64,000 nt of DNA, from assembly GCA_039654915.1 (NCBI GenBank), contig CM077596.1, positions 53,690,501 through 53,754,500 of the forward strand. Reading direction: 5' to 3'. This document shows, piece by piece, positions 50,295 to 62,057 of the stretch. The notes beneath the pieces are model-generated. The model ran no database searches and was not told the origin of the DNA. It saw nothing but the letters and a program-made list of their open reading frames with translations. Source of the DNA: Aquilaria yunnanensis. Lineage: Eukaryota; Streptophyta; Magnoliopsida; Malvales; Thymelaeaceae. How positions within the stretch are numbered: position 1 is the stretch's first letter; each line of letters opens with the position of its first letter. Both the position numbers and the translations under genes were made by a program.

Positions 50295-50312
50295 TGGCGA
50301 CTCCGCCGGGGA
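50295..50312 (+). promoter_or_regulatory. Primer binding site of the Ogre element
   Basis: TGGCGACTCCGCCGGGGA, three bases after the LTR end (TGCTACA at 50291). It is complementary to a tRNA 3' end (...GGAGTCGCCA). Ogre elements use a tRNA-Arg primer with nearly this sequence. Confidence 0.85.
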
Positions 50313-50943
50313 CGAGTCTAGCCATAAAAGGGTTTAGTTTAGCTCATTTTCTTTCTTGTTTATTTCTTGACATACTGATTTGATGTGTTGAGAATTTTTT
50401 AGATCGTTACACACACACACCTCTACATGCATAATGAGCTCAATACCCAAGCTCACTGCAACCAAGTTCTGCAAAATACCCGGGTTAGGCTAGTCGTGTG
50501 AGACAATAGTTTCCACGCTTTCTCTAATCCGTAGTGGTTAGTAGTGTTGCCCGAGTGTGACAATAGTCACCTTATGGGACCATGAAAGCTACGACTCGAA
50601 TTAATCATTCCTCACATAACCCTCGTGGGTGAGGAATTGAGCCTTTTCTAGTCCGATAGGACTTAGTAAAAAGGATTCGAGAACCAACCCATAACCTTTC
50701 TTTTCAAAAAGACCACCTACGCATATAGCGGCCATAGATCTATCCATTAGGACTTCCATAACAAAATACAGCTTGTTTATTGCTAACTCTCTTGTCAATC
50801 TAACCACTTTGTGCCTTGTTACGTATACTTTTTTGCTTTATAATGTTCACAATAGCTCATATATTATTCTGCTATGTTACTAAGTGGTTGTTCTCTTTGC
50901 ATGCATAGCACTATAAGAAGCATTTAGCGCAACCTCTATTACC
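50313..50943 (+). other. Ogre leader before ORF1
   Basis: Non-coding, about 630 bases, between primer site and the ORF1 start. A short CA repeat lies near 50410. No other signal is seen. Confidence 0.6.
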
Positions 50944-52652
50944 ATGGACATTCTTGACCTACTTCCGACTGATTACAACGAGACTTGGATATCTACTATA
51001 GAAGAAAGTCAGCCAGAAGCCATGAACCTATCTGAGGAGTCACAGTTAGTACATGGAGATTGCCTTTCACCTGGAAGTGAGATCAATTTGAAAAGCCAGG
51101 TTCATTTTCGACTGGAATAGAACTCCGTGAAGGAGTTATCATAGATATGGAAGGCTTGGTCCTCTGCTGAAAGAGAAATCTTCGATAGCGAATTCGGGCA
51201 CATTGCTTATCTTCTTGACGTCAAAATTGACAAGGCTTTGTTTCGAGCGCTGATATCAATCTGGGATCCAAGTTATCGTTGTTTTCGATCAACAAGATGG
51301 ACTTGACTTCGACTATCGAAGAGTATAGTGTTCTGTTGAACATTCCTCTTGACTTCCCAACTGAGGTGTATTCTCATGATCAGAAGAGTGATGTGCTACG
51401 ATGCCTATCTCGTTTCCTTAACATGCAAGTTATGGATCTCAAGCAGCGAGTTACTAAGAATGGTGGAAAAAGCATAGCATGGAGCACTCTCAAACACCTT
51501 ATGGAGACGTTGACATCGAAATCACAAAAGAGGAAGGTGTTTGCATTGGCAATCTATGGGCTCGTAATATTTCCAAAGGTGTTATCACACATTGATGAGG
51601 GGGTGATCAAGCTATTGGATTAGATGCAGAGAAAATACATGAGCCCTCTTCCTGCTATTCTGGCTGAAACCATTCGCTCCCTCAACTTTTGTAGACGTAA
51701 TGGAGCACGGTTCATCAGTTGTGCGCCGTTGTTACACATCTGGGTTAAGAGTCATCTACCATGCCTAAAGAGAGAATTTGGTCACTGTTTCTTCCAAGAT
51801 TTTATTCTAATCAAAGCTTTCATAGACAGCATATGGTTAGAAAAAGGAAGCAAAGAAGAATGGAGGGATTTCCTTAAAAGCTTACTAGAATATCAGATTA
51901 CATGGAGGGCCCCTTTTATCTCAGCAAAATCAGTACTCTATCGATGTGGGAAGCTTCCATGGGTTCCTCTTCTTGGAATATGGGGACGAACAAGCTATGC
52001 CCCAGCCTTAGTTCACAGGCAGTTTGGGTCCCAACAGTTTGTACCAATGACACACCGACTATCTGAGCTCGAGTTCTCTTATGACGATCCACAATGTCAC
52101 CATCTCATTTCTGGAATGGCAATAGCATGGAAGAAAGTCTACCTAGTAAAACCTGGAACTTTAGTGTCTTCAAAAAGGTATCCAGAATGGAGGCAAAATC
52201 GAAGGGAAGCTATTCTCCAATCGGACAGACCTAGCTGCGCTACTAAAAGGGATCTTGAGCAAGAACTTAAAGAGGAAAGAGACAAAATGAAGAAGATCCG
52301 AGTCGAGATAGATGAGAAAGACTCTGAACTGGAAGCACTGAGGAACGAAAACTTATTCTTGCGAGGGAAGATGGAAGACAAACAGGCCATCATTAAGCAG
52401 TTAGTTGAGGATTGTGATAAGAACGAATGGGAGAAAGAGAACTGGAAACGAGAGTATATTCGGTATACATGTCAAGTACAAGACTTCGTAGAAGAAATAC
52501 AGAAGGTCACTTGGGTTGCAAAAGAGAAGGGTAAAGAAGCCAATGACATAATTGCTGGTACTTGGCCAAACTCATTCTCGGGACAGCAGGAGATGGTCAG
52601 CTACATCAAGAAGGCCCGCAAACAATATTATCATCTCGAAAAGTTCTTTTAG
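50944..52652 (+). pseudogene. Ogre ORF1 (unknown function)
   Basis: ATG at 50944 opens a frame reading MDILDLLPTDYNETW. There is a stop at 51118-51120, then another, a frame change near 51280, and a further stop (TAG, 51621-51623). The last part (51624-52652, 342 codons) is open, with W/H/L-rich helices (for example CAPLLHIWVKSHLPC) and from about 52250 a coiled coil (EEIDEKDSELEALRNEN-type heptads). Ogre elements encode such an ORF1 ahead of gag; its role is not known. I infer identity from position, size and the coiled coil. Confidence 0.75.
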
Positions 52653-52861
52653 TCTTTCATGTAATAAAATGGCCCGGACCACCATGGTTTTCTTTATCTG
52701 GTTTTAGAATTCCTTTGGTGATTTAGTGTTGCGCTAAATGTTTAGGCATCGACACTTATTAGAGTTTGAAAGTGTTACGATAGTAGCCATTCAACTCAAT
52801 CACATAGCATTCATCGCATGCATGCATTACATCAATCACATACATGTAAAGTCTAATAAAA

Positions 52862-55800
52862 ATGAATCTCACTTTAAAAGGTAAAATTGGCCCTCAACAC
52901 CGATATTCAACTCGGCTCCAAACAAGACTCATGGCGAAACAAACGGAAGGACGTCTCACGGATATGGAGTCCAAGATGGAAAACATGGCAGAGCAAATGA
53001 AACAATTAATGGAACTGATCAAGGGGAAAGCAACCCAAGTCCCCGTCAAAGAGATACAAAATCCCACTTATCCCCCGGGATTCACCCCACAACGGATCTC
53101 AGTTCAGGAAAACCTTTTTTAGGAACCAGGTCCGTCCGCTAGCATTCACCTGAAACAAAATACTGCCTATGAAAAGACACTATCAAAGGAAGAAGGAGAA
53201 TCTCAAAAGCTTAAGACAATAGAGAAGAGGCTTTGGGCCATTGAAGGAGGCACTATATTTGGATCTCTCTCGGTAAATGATCTCTGCTTGGCACCAGATG
53301 TTGTGATCCCCTCAGACTTTAAGGTACCAGACTTTGTGAAATACGATGGAACAAGTTGTCCCATCACTCACATCACGCTGTTTCTAATAAGACTACAACC
53401 ACTCACAAAAGATGAGAAGGTGTGGATAGCACATTTTCAAGAAAGCCTTACAAAGTCAGCACTATAATGGTATCTAAGTCAAGGTCCAAGAAACATCAAA
53501 ACATGGAATGACCTTGCTCAGGCTTTTATCAACAATTACAAACATGTCATGGACCTGGCCCCGGATCACCAAACTCTCCAGAATATGGAGAGGAAAAAGC
53601 AAGAAACCTTCAAAGAGTATGCTTAAAGGTGGAGGGACTTAGCCGCACAAGTTCAGCCACCCATGATGGAGAGATAAATGGTTACTTTATTTGTCCAAAC
53701 ACTAAAGTACCCATACTACGACAAACTTATTGGCAATTCGGCAACCAATTTCTCAGACATTGTCATGTCTGGAGAAAGAATTGAGCATGGGATTAGGACC
53801 GGGAAGATCACTGAATCCTTTAATGATGCCATGAAAATAGGAGGACCATCCAGAAGAAATGATGAGGAAGTACAGCAAATAGGACGCGGAAAAGGGATTC
53901 CCCTCATGGGTATTGTGGCTATTGGGCCTCGCCTATCCTATCCTACCAATAGGCCCAATAATTATCCTCCCAACAGGCCTAATCAATTACAGCCACCTAC
54001 TCCGACCCTTCCAATACCCACACAAAGACCAAGAGAAAATTTTGCGCCAATTCCTATGACTTACACTGAGTTATATCCAAAGCTCGTTGAAAGTCAACTT
54101 ATCCGTCCAATTCCTACAAGGCCAATAGAACCCCCATATCCAAGGTGGTATGACCCCAACATAACTTGCCCATATCATGATGGCATTATGGGCCATGGCC
54201 TAGAAAATTGCATAGCTTTGAACCGCATAGTCCAACAATTAATCGAGTCAAAGTGGTTGGACTTTTCCGATGAACCGAACATCACTCACAACCCATTGCC
54301 GTCTCATCAAGCTAAACCAGTTAATATGATAGAGGAACACCGACTGATAAAGAAGTCAGTCAACAACATTACAACCCCTCTTAAGCATATATATTCATGG
54401 CTTGTGAAAGAAGGGGTCATCATCGGAAAGCCTTCTCTTAGACATAAAGAAATCAAAGGTGAAGATTGGTGTGATTTTCATGACAGTAAGGGTCATTCCA
54501 TTCAAGAATGCTCAGAATTCCGTGAGGATCTACAAAGACCCATAGACTCATCCCAACTCAGCATTTTTATGCCAGATAAAGGTGTTGATGCAAATGTAAT
54601 CATTAAAGAGCGAGAAGTCAATGCGATGCCAAGGCCACTAGTCATACCAATTGCAAAACCTACTGTCAAGCCTTTAAGGATTCAAGTCCCGACTCCATTC
54701 CCCTACAAATCAGATAAGGCTATTCCATGGAAGTATGATTACACTTCAAACATTTCATCAACTCCATTGGAGGTTGGGAGTATGACTAGAAGCGGTCGAT
54801 GTTATTCACCGGAGCAGATGGACAAGCTCCAACAAGAAAAGAATACCCCAGACCTAACAAACGGGCCTATTAGCACGAATACATCAAAAGAGCAAGGGGC
54901 ACCTTGAGTGATAACAGATGAACAAGCTGGCGAGTTTCTCAAACTCATAAAACAAAACGAGTATAGTATTGTGGAGCAGTTGAACCGACTGCCAGCAAAG
55001 ATTTCTATACTCTCACTACTCTTAAGCTCTGACGCTCACCGAGAAACCCTCCTTAAAGTCTTGAACAATGCCTATGCTGAACAAGATATTTCTGTGAATA
55101 ATTTTGACCACCTCGTCAACAACATCGCGGCACAAAATCTCATCACATTCACTAACGATGAGATACCAGCAGAAGGAAGATGTCACTCTAAGGCTCTACA
55201 TATTTTGACTAAGTACAAAGATCGAATTATGGCTATAGTCCTTATCAACAATGGGTCAGCTCTAAATATAATGCCATTTGAAACCTTTCATAAGCTTGGT
55301 ATAGACCCATCATACCTCAACAATAGTCATATTATCGTTCGAGCATTTGATGGGACAAGAAGAGATGTTGTTGGAGAAATAGAGCTGCCGATAGGGATCG
55401 GCCCCTGTGTCTTCCACATCACATTCCAAGTTATGGACATTAACCCTTCTTATACTTGCCTGTTGGGAAGACCATGGATCCATATGGCTGGGGCAATTCC
55501 CTCTTCATTACATCAAAAACTGAAATTCATCATTGAAGGAAAGTTAATAACAGTATTTGCTGAAGAAGACATTCTGCTATCTAGACCCGCGGATGCTCAA
55601 TATGTCGAGGTCAATGAAGATATGCCTGATTGCTCTTTCAGGTCTTTTGAAATTGTTAATGCTACTTATGTCGGTGAATATGGAGAAGAACCCGTGCCTA
55701 GCATCTCCAGAACGAGTCACATGGTTGCCAAACTAATGATGAAAGAAGGATACTCACCGGGGTTAGGACTGCGAAAAGATTTACAAGGGATCTCAGAGCC

Positions 55801-56169
55801 ATTGAAAATCTCTGCAAATGAAGGGAAATACGGCTTAGGTTTCACACCGACAAGGCAAGATAAAATGAAGATGATAGCTGAAAAGAGAGAAAAGAGGATT
55901 GCACGACTAAAAGGGCATCCTCTAGAGGAAAGAAATCTGGATATTCCTGACATCGCTGAAACATTCGTGAGTGGTGGCTTCATTCCGAAAAATGACAATG
56001 AAGGTGCGCTGACCATCAACATCAACAAGTCTTTTGAACATATTTCGATTCAGGCAACAATCAGTGATTCACCCGAAAATGAGGAGCTCGTTCAACCCTG
56101 TAGCCCACGAGATGTGCTGAACAATTGGGAGGCAACAGAACTGCCTGTTGTAATCAAGAGCTTTTCAAA
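52862..56169 (+). pseudogene. Ogre gag-protease with G-patch
   Basis: Gag from ATG 52862: coiled N-part, then PDFVKYDGTSCP, HITLFL, FKEYA and RWRDLAAQVQPP, with stops at 53119, 53466, 53626, 53675 and 54905. A Pro-rich stretch (53930-54160) and two Cys/His zinc-like boxes follow (CPYHDGIMGHGLENC near 54168; CDFHDSKGHSIQEC near 54470). Protease from about 55180: LINNGSALNIMP, where the catalytic Asp position (55247-55249) reads AAC (Asn); LLGRPWIHMAGAIPSSLHQK follows. A G-patch (GYSPGLGLRK, YGLGF; about 55745-55850) comes next. The frame ends SFSK at the intron donor. Confidence 0.87.
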
Positions 56170-56362
56170 GTAATTTAATAGTAAAAACCTCCTAAAGAAA
56201 GGTTCAATCAATAGGGTGTAGTCTTTGCTTAAGTGAACCTTTTAGTTATTGCTTTTCATTCCAATAAAGTTGTGGTTTATGTACATTATAAATAAAGCAC
56301 CAATTTGCATCCATCTCATTCTTGCCATTTTCTCTTCTTTCTTTTCTCTCTGGCTAATGCAG
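56170..56362 (+). other. Ogre-type intron between protease and RT
   Basis: Donor GTAATT at 56170, acceptor TAATGCAG ending 56362, 193 bases, T-rich 3' half with a CTAAT branch-like word. Splicing joins TCA AA to A CCT GAA in phase, giving FSKPETLFDD. Without splicing a stop follows at once (TAA 56171-56173). A spliced intron at this point is a known Ogre feature used to switch between gag-pro and full polyprotein. Confidence 0.85.
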
Positions 56363-58084
56363 ACCTGAAACTCTCTTTGATGATAATGAAAGAATGAACT
56401 TTGATAATCCTGTAAACACTGCTGACTCGGATGACGAAGATCTTCAAATATCTCCTGAGTTATTAAGAATGATCAAGCAAGATGAAAAAGAAAGAGCAAC
56501 AAGTCAGGAACCAATTGAGACATTCAACTTAGGAGACAATCAGAATGTAAAAGAAGTTAAGATTGGCACTCTATTTCCTCCTGAAGAGAAACAAGAAATA
56601 ATCCACTTATTGAAGGAATATGTGGACGTGTTTGCTTGGTCATACCAATATATGCCCGACTTAAGCTCGGACATAGTGCTACACAAAATACCATTGAAGC
56701 CTGGGGCGAAGCCCGTCAGATAGAAGCTACGAAGATTAAAGCCAGATATGATCTTAAGAGTAAAAGATGAGATTCGAAAGCTATGGGATGCAAGATTCCT
56801 TAGAGTCCCTGAATATACAGAATGGGTTGTCAACATAGTTCCTGTCGAAAAGAAAGAGAGTGGGAAACTAAGAGTTTGTCAAGACTACTGACCTTTGAAC
56901 GAGGCCAGCCCTAAAGATAATTTCCCACTTCCTCACATTGATACGCTAGTGGATAATACAGCGTGAAACTCCTACTTTTCCTTCATGGATGGCTTTTCTG
57001 GGTACAATCAAATTAAACTCGACCCAAATGATATGATAAAAACGGCCTTTGTTACCCTTTGGGGTACCTTCTACTATAAGGTGATGCCTTTTGGGTTAAA
57101 GAATGCTGGTGCTACATATCAAAGAGCAATGGTCGCCGTATTCCATGACATGATGCATAAAGAAATTGAAGTATATGTAGATGACATGATTGCCAAAACT
57201 TTCACTACTGGGGAGCATCTAAACATACTAAGAAAACTATTCAATAGACTTCACAGGTATCAACTAAAATTAAATCCTGCCAAATGTACTTTTGGAGCCT
57301 CTTCAGGAAAGTTATTGGGTTTCATGGTAAGCAAATATGGGATTCGAGTTGACCCAAGTAAAGTCAAGGTGATACAAGAAATGCAACCCCCAAAGACTCC
57401 AAAAGAAGTAAGAAGTTTTTTGGGCAGAATCAACTTCATAGCAAGGTTCATATCACAATTGATGTCCAAGTGTGAACCTCTTTCCAAATCTCTAAAGAAG
57501 AACAATCCGATGGAATGGAATGATGAATGCCAAGAGGCATTTGAGAAAATCAAACAATACCTATCAAATCCAGCAGTCTTGGTACCACCCCGATCTGGAG
57601 AACCGTTGATTCTATACTGATCAATACAGGATTCTTCATTAGGATCCGTATTGGGTCAACGCGATAAGACAAGCAAGAAAGAGCATGCAATTTACTACTT
57701 AAGCAAGAAGCTTACCACATATGAAGCAAAATACTCAGTAGTAGAAAAGTCTTGTTGTGCCCTTGCATGGGTAGCAAACCGACTACGACACTACATGCTC
57801 AACAACATCACATTGCTGATCTCCAAGACTGATCCAATCAAGTACATCTTTGAGAAATCCGCTTTATCGGGCAGGATCGCAAAATGGCAAATGCTGTTGT
57901 CTAAATACGACATACAGTATGTCACCCAAAAGGCTGTAAAAGGTAGTGCGATTGCCGAATATCTGGCTGATAGAGCATTGGATGATTATGAGCCAATGAA
58001 AATGGACTTTCCTAACGGAGATATAATGATAATTGAACATGAAGTCTCTGAAGATGATGATACATGGAAAATGGCGTTCGATTG
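56363..58084 (+). pseudogene. Ogre reverse transcriptase and RNase H
   Basis: After the intron: acidic linker, then DVFAWSYQYMP, a stop at 56721-56723, KLRVCQDY, a stop at 56889-56891, FPLPHIDTLVD, another stop (56967-56969), FMDGFSGYNQI, VMPFGLKNAGATYQ and the active site YVDDM (YVDD at 57174-57185). FLGRINFIARFI follows. After a stop at 57618-57620 comes RNase H with LGSVLGQ, AIYYLSKKLT, Y...VEKSCCALAWV and WQMLLSKYDI. Family motifs are complete apart from the stops, so the copy is fairly young compared with the gypsy element at 12-17 kb. Confidence 0.9.
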
Positions 58085-58590
58085 ATCATCTAATGCTTTG
58101 GGACAAGGGATTGGAGCTATACTCATCTCTCCAAGTAAAGAACAATTCCCCCTCACAGGGAAAATCACATTTCCTTGTACCAACAATATAGTGGAATATG
58201 AGGCATGTGCTATGGGACTCCAAATGGCACTGGAACTGAAGGTACGAGATCTTCGAGTTTATGGAGATTCCGCATTGGTCATATATCAAATAAATGGAGA
58301 TTGGGAGACAAAGGACTCAAAATTGATCCCTTACCAAAAGCTCATACTAGACTTGGCAGGAAAATTTAACAGTATAAGCTTCCATCATCTTCCAAGGGAA
58401 GATAATCAAATTCCGGATGCCTTAGCTACTTTAGCTACCATGTACAAGATAAGCGACCCTGAGCATACTCCTATTTTCAAAATGAAAGTACTAGATTCCC
58501 CAGCTTACTGCATGAGCATGGAGGAAGAATTGGATGAGAAACCTTGGTACCATGATATCAAGAAATACCTTCAAGAATGAGTATATCCAC
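58085..58590 (+). pseudogene. Ogre second (archaeal-type) RNase H
   Basis: SSNALGQGIGAILISP, NNIVEYEACAMGLQMALE, LRVYGDSALVIYQING and FHHLPREDNQIPDALATLA, with Asp/Glu/Asp positions in place: the additional RNase H domain found only in the Tat lineage. The first Asp's Gly neighbour is a TGA (58082-58084), and another stop ends the stretch at 58578-58580. Confidence 0.88.
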
Positions 58591-59791
58591 CAGAAGCATC
58601 AAAAAATGACAAGAAATTTTATGAAGGTTGTCAATGTGTTTTCTTTTAAACCTAGACATACTTTATAAGAAAACCCCAGACTCGATGTTACTTCACTGTG
58701 TAGATGCTCATAAAGCACGAAAGATCATGGAAGAAGTTCATTCTGGAATGTGTGGAGCACACACTAGTGGTCATACCATGGCAAGACAAATAATGAGGGC
58801 TGGCTACTATTGGCTCACATTAGAAAGTGATTGCATCAATCACGTAAGAAAATGTCATAAATGCCAAATATATGCCAACAAGATCTAGGCTCCACCTGCC
58901 CCTCTTAATGTAACAGCAATACCTTGGCCTTTTGCTATATGGGGAATTGATGTCATTGGAGCAATTACTCCCAAAGCTTCTAATGGTCACAAATTCATTC
59001 TAGTGGCAATAGACTACTTCACCAAATGGGTAGAAGCTGTGTCTTATGCAAGTGTAACACAAAAGGTGGTATGCCGATTCATTAAGAAATACATCATTTG
59101 TTGCTATGGGTTGCCAAAGTGTATCATCTCAGACAATGCCACAAACTTGAATAATGCAATGGTGCAGACTTTGTGCCAACAGTTCAAGATCAAGCATCTC
59201 AATTTAGCATCTTATCGACCGATGATGAATGGTGCAATAGAAGCGGCCAATAAAAACATCAAGAGAATTATTGAAAAGATGATTGTCACTTACAAGGACT
59301 GGCATGAGATGTTACCTTTCGCACTACATGCTTACAGAACTTCTGTCCGTACTTCTACTGGAGCAACACCTTTTTCCTTGGTATATGGTATGGAGGTCGT
59401 ATTACCCATTGAAGTTGAGATTCCTTCGTTAAGAGTATTAATGGATACCCAATTGAAAGAATTAGAATGGGTAAGAGCTAGATATGAGCAATTAAACCTA
59501 ATTGATGAAAGAATAATGATCGCCCTCTGCCATGGGCAACTTTATCAAAGGAGGATGATCTGTGCTTACAATAAAAAGGTTCGGCCACAACAATTTCATG
59601 AAAGTGACATAGTGCTCAAGAAAATTCTACCCATTCAGCATGATTCTAGAGGAAAATGGACACCAAACTATGATGGACCATATGTGGTGAAGAAAGCCTT
59701 TTCAGGAGGGGCCTTAATTCTGACAGAAATGGACGGACAAGAGCTGCCAAAACCAGTGAATTCAGATTCAGTAAAGAAGTACTTTGCATAA
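58591..59791 (+). pseudogene. Ogre integrase
   Basis: Zinc-binding part: H (CVDAH/VHSG region), HTMARQIMRAGYYW and CHKCQIYANKI, then TAG at 58886-58888. Core: VAIDYFTKWVEAVSY (first Asp), IISDNATNLNN (second Asp), MNGAIEAANKNIKRI (Glu present), so the DDE triad is intact. The C-terminal domain runs to TAA at 59789-59791 with LKKILPIQHDSRGKW and YDGPYVV. From 59003 the frame is open for 262 codons. A frameshift near 58650 and the TAG disable the N-terminal part. Confidence 0.9.
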
Positions 59792-60810
59792 TGATGAAGT
59801 TTTCCGACAGAAGGAAAGAAGTGGGTACAGGATTGCCAGAGCTTGTTTAATCAAAGTTGTCAAAGAGAGCGTTCTTCTCTCACACCTTCATTGCTCTTCA
59901 TCTGTACCCGATATTTTCTTTATTCCCTTGCTCATAAATGAAAAGTCAATTCTCTCTAGCTCTTCTTCGTCAAATCTCACATTCAACTTTTATATTCCTT
60001 TATCAAAAAAAAAAAAAATCAATTCTCTCTAGATTTTTTTCTTCAAATCTCACATTCTTGCTGGCCTCAAGTGTGCAATAAATTGTGACTTTGTAGGAAG
60101 GATAGTAATAATTAAAACTCAGAAAAAGCAAAGACCGTAGATTACTTTGATAAGCTTTATGAATTAAAATAGGTAAGATCGAGGTCCTGCTTTGCAAACG
60201 GCACAAAACATTGGCTAATAGGGAAAAATGAGTAACAAATCTTCGGGAGATGGCCTTGGTGGTTGCTTGGATGATTGCTTCAAAAGTCTTACAATCGAAA
60301 ATAGGAGCGCGATTATATCAACAAGAAGGAAGCATACTCACGAATGTTTCAACAAGGATGACTATCCAAAGAGGCATAAAGTATGGTGCGGGAAAATGTT
60401 AAGGAAGTCGAAACCAAAATTCAGGAACAAGCCAAGAAAAACTTCTTTTTGAAGGGGCTTTCAAAAAGAATTGAGCTTTTGAGGCAACGAACGAGAGCTG
60501 AGAAGCATAATCCGAGAAGGCCATGAAGTAAAGCAAAGACATGAAGAGGTAGATACATACAAAAAAAAACAAAAAAAAAAAGGACAAAACAAAAAAAAAA
60601 GAGAAAGCCATTAGTTACACATGCCCTACATTCATGCATTTCACATCATGCATACATGGCTTTTGCATAACAGGGACCAAACGGAGAGTATATCCGTGGC
60701 ATGATTACAATAGTATAAGCTGAGATTTCAACTTTATCAGCTCATTCTAGCCTATCACTGGAGGCACAGCTAATACGCTCGACCAAGCCACGTCAAGAAG
60801 TTCAACATTA
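59792..60810 (+). other. Non-coding region after the Ogre integrase
   Basis: No domain recognised. A degenerate direct repeat is present at about 59944-59985 and 60017-60058 (TCAATTCTCTCTAG ... CAAATCTCACATTC) separated by an A-run. Purine-rich A-runs at 60567-60600 could mark a polypurine-like region, but no LTR follows that matches 47.66-50.29 kb. Confidence 0.5.
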
Positions 60811-61078
60811 TGGTCAAGGATAAGGTAGACGTTAAAAATATTGTCGTTGATGATTTGTCAAAAGCTGGCAATGGATTCGATCATCGAGGCTACACCTGTG
60901 AGGACAGAATCGACGTCACCTCAAATATCAAAGATAAGAGATAGCCATGGTCAAGGATAAGGTATATGTCATGAAATATTGTCGTTGGCAATTTGTCAAA
61001 AGCTAGCAATAGATTCGATAATTGAGGACAGATCGACGTCAGCTCAATGGGATATCAAAGATAAGAGATATCTATGAC
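60811..61078 (+). repeat. Two-copy tandem repeat, about 135 bp
   Basis: Copy 1 starts at 60811, copy 2 at 60948, both with TGGTCAAGGATAAGGTA, AAATATTGTCGTTG, ATTTGTCAAAAGCT, GACAGA..CGACGTCA and ATATCAAAGATAAGAGATA. A partial third start (ATGACATCAAAATATTGTC) follows at about 61076. It lies directly upstream of the cassette of unit A. Confidence 0.88.
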
Positions 61079-61220
61079 ATCAAAATATTGTCAAAAAGTA
61101 GGCTCCATTATTTCCGGTTAAGTGGCGGATACGGTACTCCGTGACTCTCAAGTCGGTTGTCTCAGTTACCCATAATAACTGATTCCTTCCTCCCTTATTT
61201 CTTTTATTTCCTTCTAGAAA

Positions 61221-61769
61221 ATGGATCCTAGTCTTTCTGCCTTGTGAAAATACTTTCCTTCTCCCCCAATGAACACTCTTAAAAAGATTTATCAAGTTCG
61301 CTGTGAACGATTAAGAGTTTTGATGCACAAAGAAATCCCTGAAGATGTGCGGTGGTTAATTGAAGCTAAGGTTCATCTGGCAGGTGAACTCCCAGATGCA
61401 TTTGTGTCTCACATGCCTGGCATAGGCAAAAGCTCTTATGCCAAAAAGCGAAGAGCGAAAAGGTTACAAGTCTGTCATAAATGTGGTCGATGGACTTGTA
61501 ATACTAAATGTCGTTCTTTAGGAATGATCTCCGATAATCGAGAAGATAAAATATGATTCATCAAGAATGGCCTGAGTAAGGATTTGTTGGATGATATCCG
61601 ATTGACTCTTGAGACGCATTCTTGTGGATCAGTGCAACGTGAACTTCTTGGATTATGGAGTATTTTTCATAAAGAACGAGAGCGTTGTAGTCCCGGGAAT
61701 CTGACTTTAAAAGACCTTGTTTGCCAGTTTGTAAGAAAACTGGATGGGAAGCAAATCCCCGACTCATAG
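61221..61769 (+). pseudogene. Carlavirus nucleic-acid-binding-protein-like frame, copy A
   Basis: A 183-codon intronless frame, ATG 61221 to TAG 61767-61769, broken by in-frame TGA at 61245-61247 and 61554-61556. An inner ATG at 61269 opens the core. Seen: a basic block SYAKKRRAKRL followed at once by CHKCGRWTCNTKC, with Cys at residues 85, 88, 93 and 97, preceded by a helical segment with the IPEDVRWLIEAK motif. Known: small cysteine-rich proteins of carlaviruses and relatives (Pfam Carla_C4/Viral_NABP) have the same arrangement, an Arg/Lys-rich SYA(K/R)-type block abutting a CxxC zinc motif, and act as nucleic-acid binders, several as silencing suppressors. Inferred: a host- or transposon-borne relative or endogenised viral sequence. 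The C-terminal about 60 residues resemble nothing I know. Confidence 0.6.
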
Positions 61770-61930
61770 AAGACGTTGAAGTCGTTACTGGACGTAAAAC
61801 CAGTGGAAGATGTGAGCCACAATCACAATTACTGTACATACAATTTGTCATATTTGGAAATTTTGCCTTTTCTTTGGACAATAATGTACTTGCTCCTGTA
61901 AGCGTAATTAGCATGTTATCCTTTCATCGC

Positions 61931-61937
61931 TATAAAT
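61931..61937 (+). promoter_or_regulatory. TATA box before copy B
   Basis: TATAAAT in CATCGCTATAAATGCATG, about 120 bases before the copy-B ATG. Its surroundings are homologous to the TATA region before the LOG-like gene. Confidence 0.5.
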
Positions 61938-62057
61938 GCATGTTCTTCTTTCCGATTAAGTAGTGGATATGATACTCCGTGACTCTCATAGTCGGTTATT
62001 TCAGTTTCCTACAATAACTGATTTCTTCCTCTCTTCTCCCAAATTCTTTTCTCATCA

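Larger units (their letters stand above)
47660..59791 (+). mobile_element. Ogre/Tat-lineage Ty3/gypsy retrotransposon
   Basis: 5' LTR (start uncertain, about 47.65-48.05 kb, end 50291), primer site, then ORF1, gag-protease, an intron, RT-RNase H, a second RNase H and integrase. An extra ORF before gag, the intron between protease and RT and the duplicated RNase H are hallmarks of Ogre elements. All reading frames have stops. The 3' LTR is not visible to 64000, so either the element continues past the window or its 3' end is lost. In the first case the cassette at 60.8-63.5 kb would lie inside it. Confidence 0.88.

Noticed and set aside
60003..60020. A-run read as a retroposon poly(A) tail
   Set aside because: It lies between two copies of a short direct repeat and has no coding retroposon upstream that would end there; it looks like simple sequence growth.
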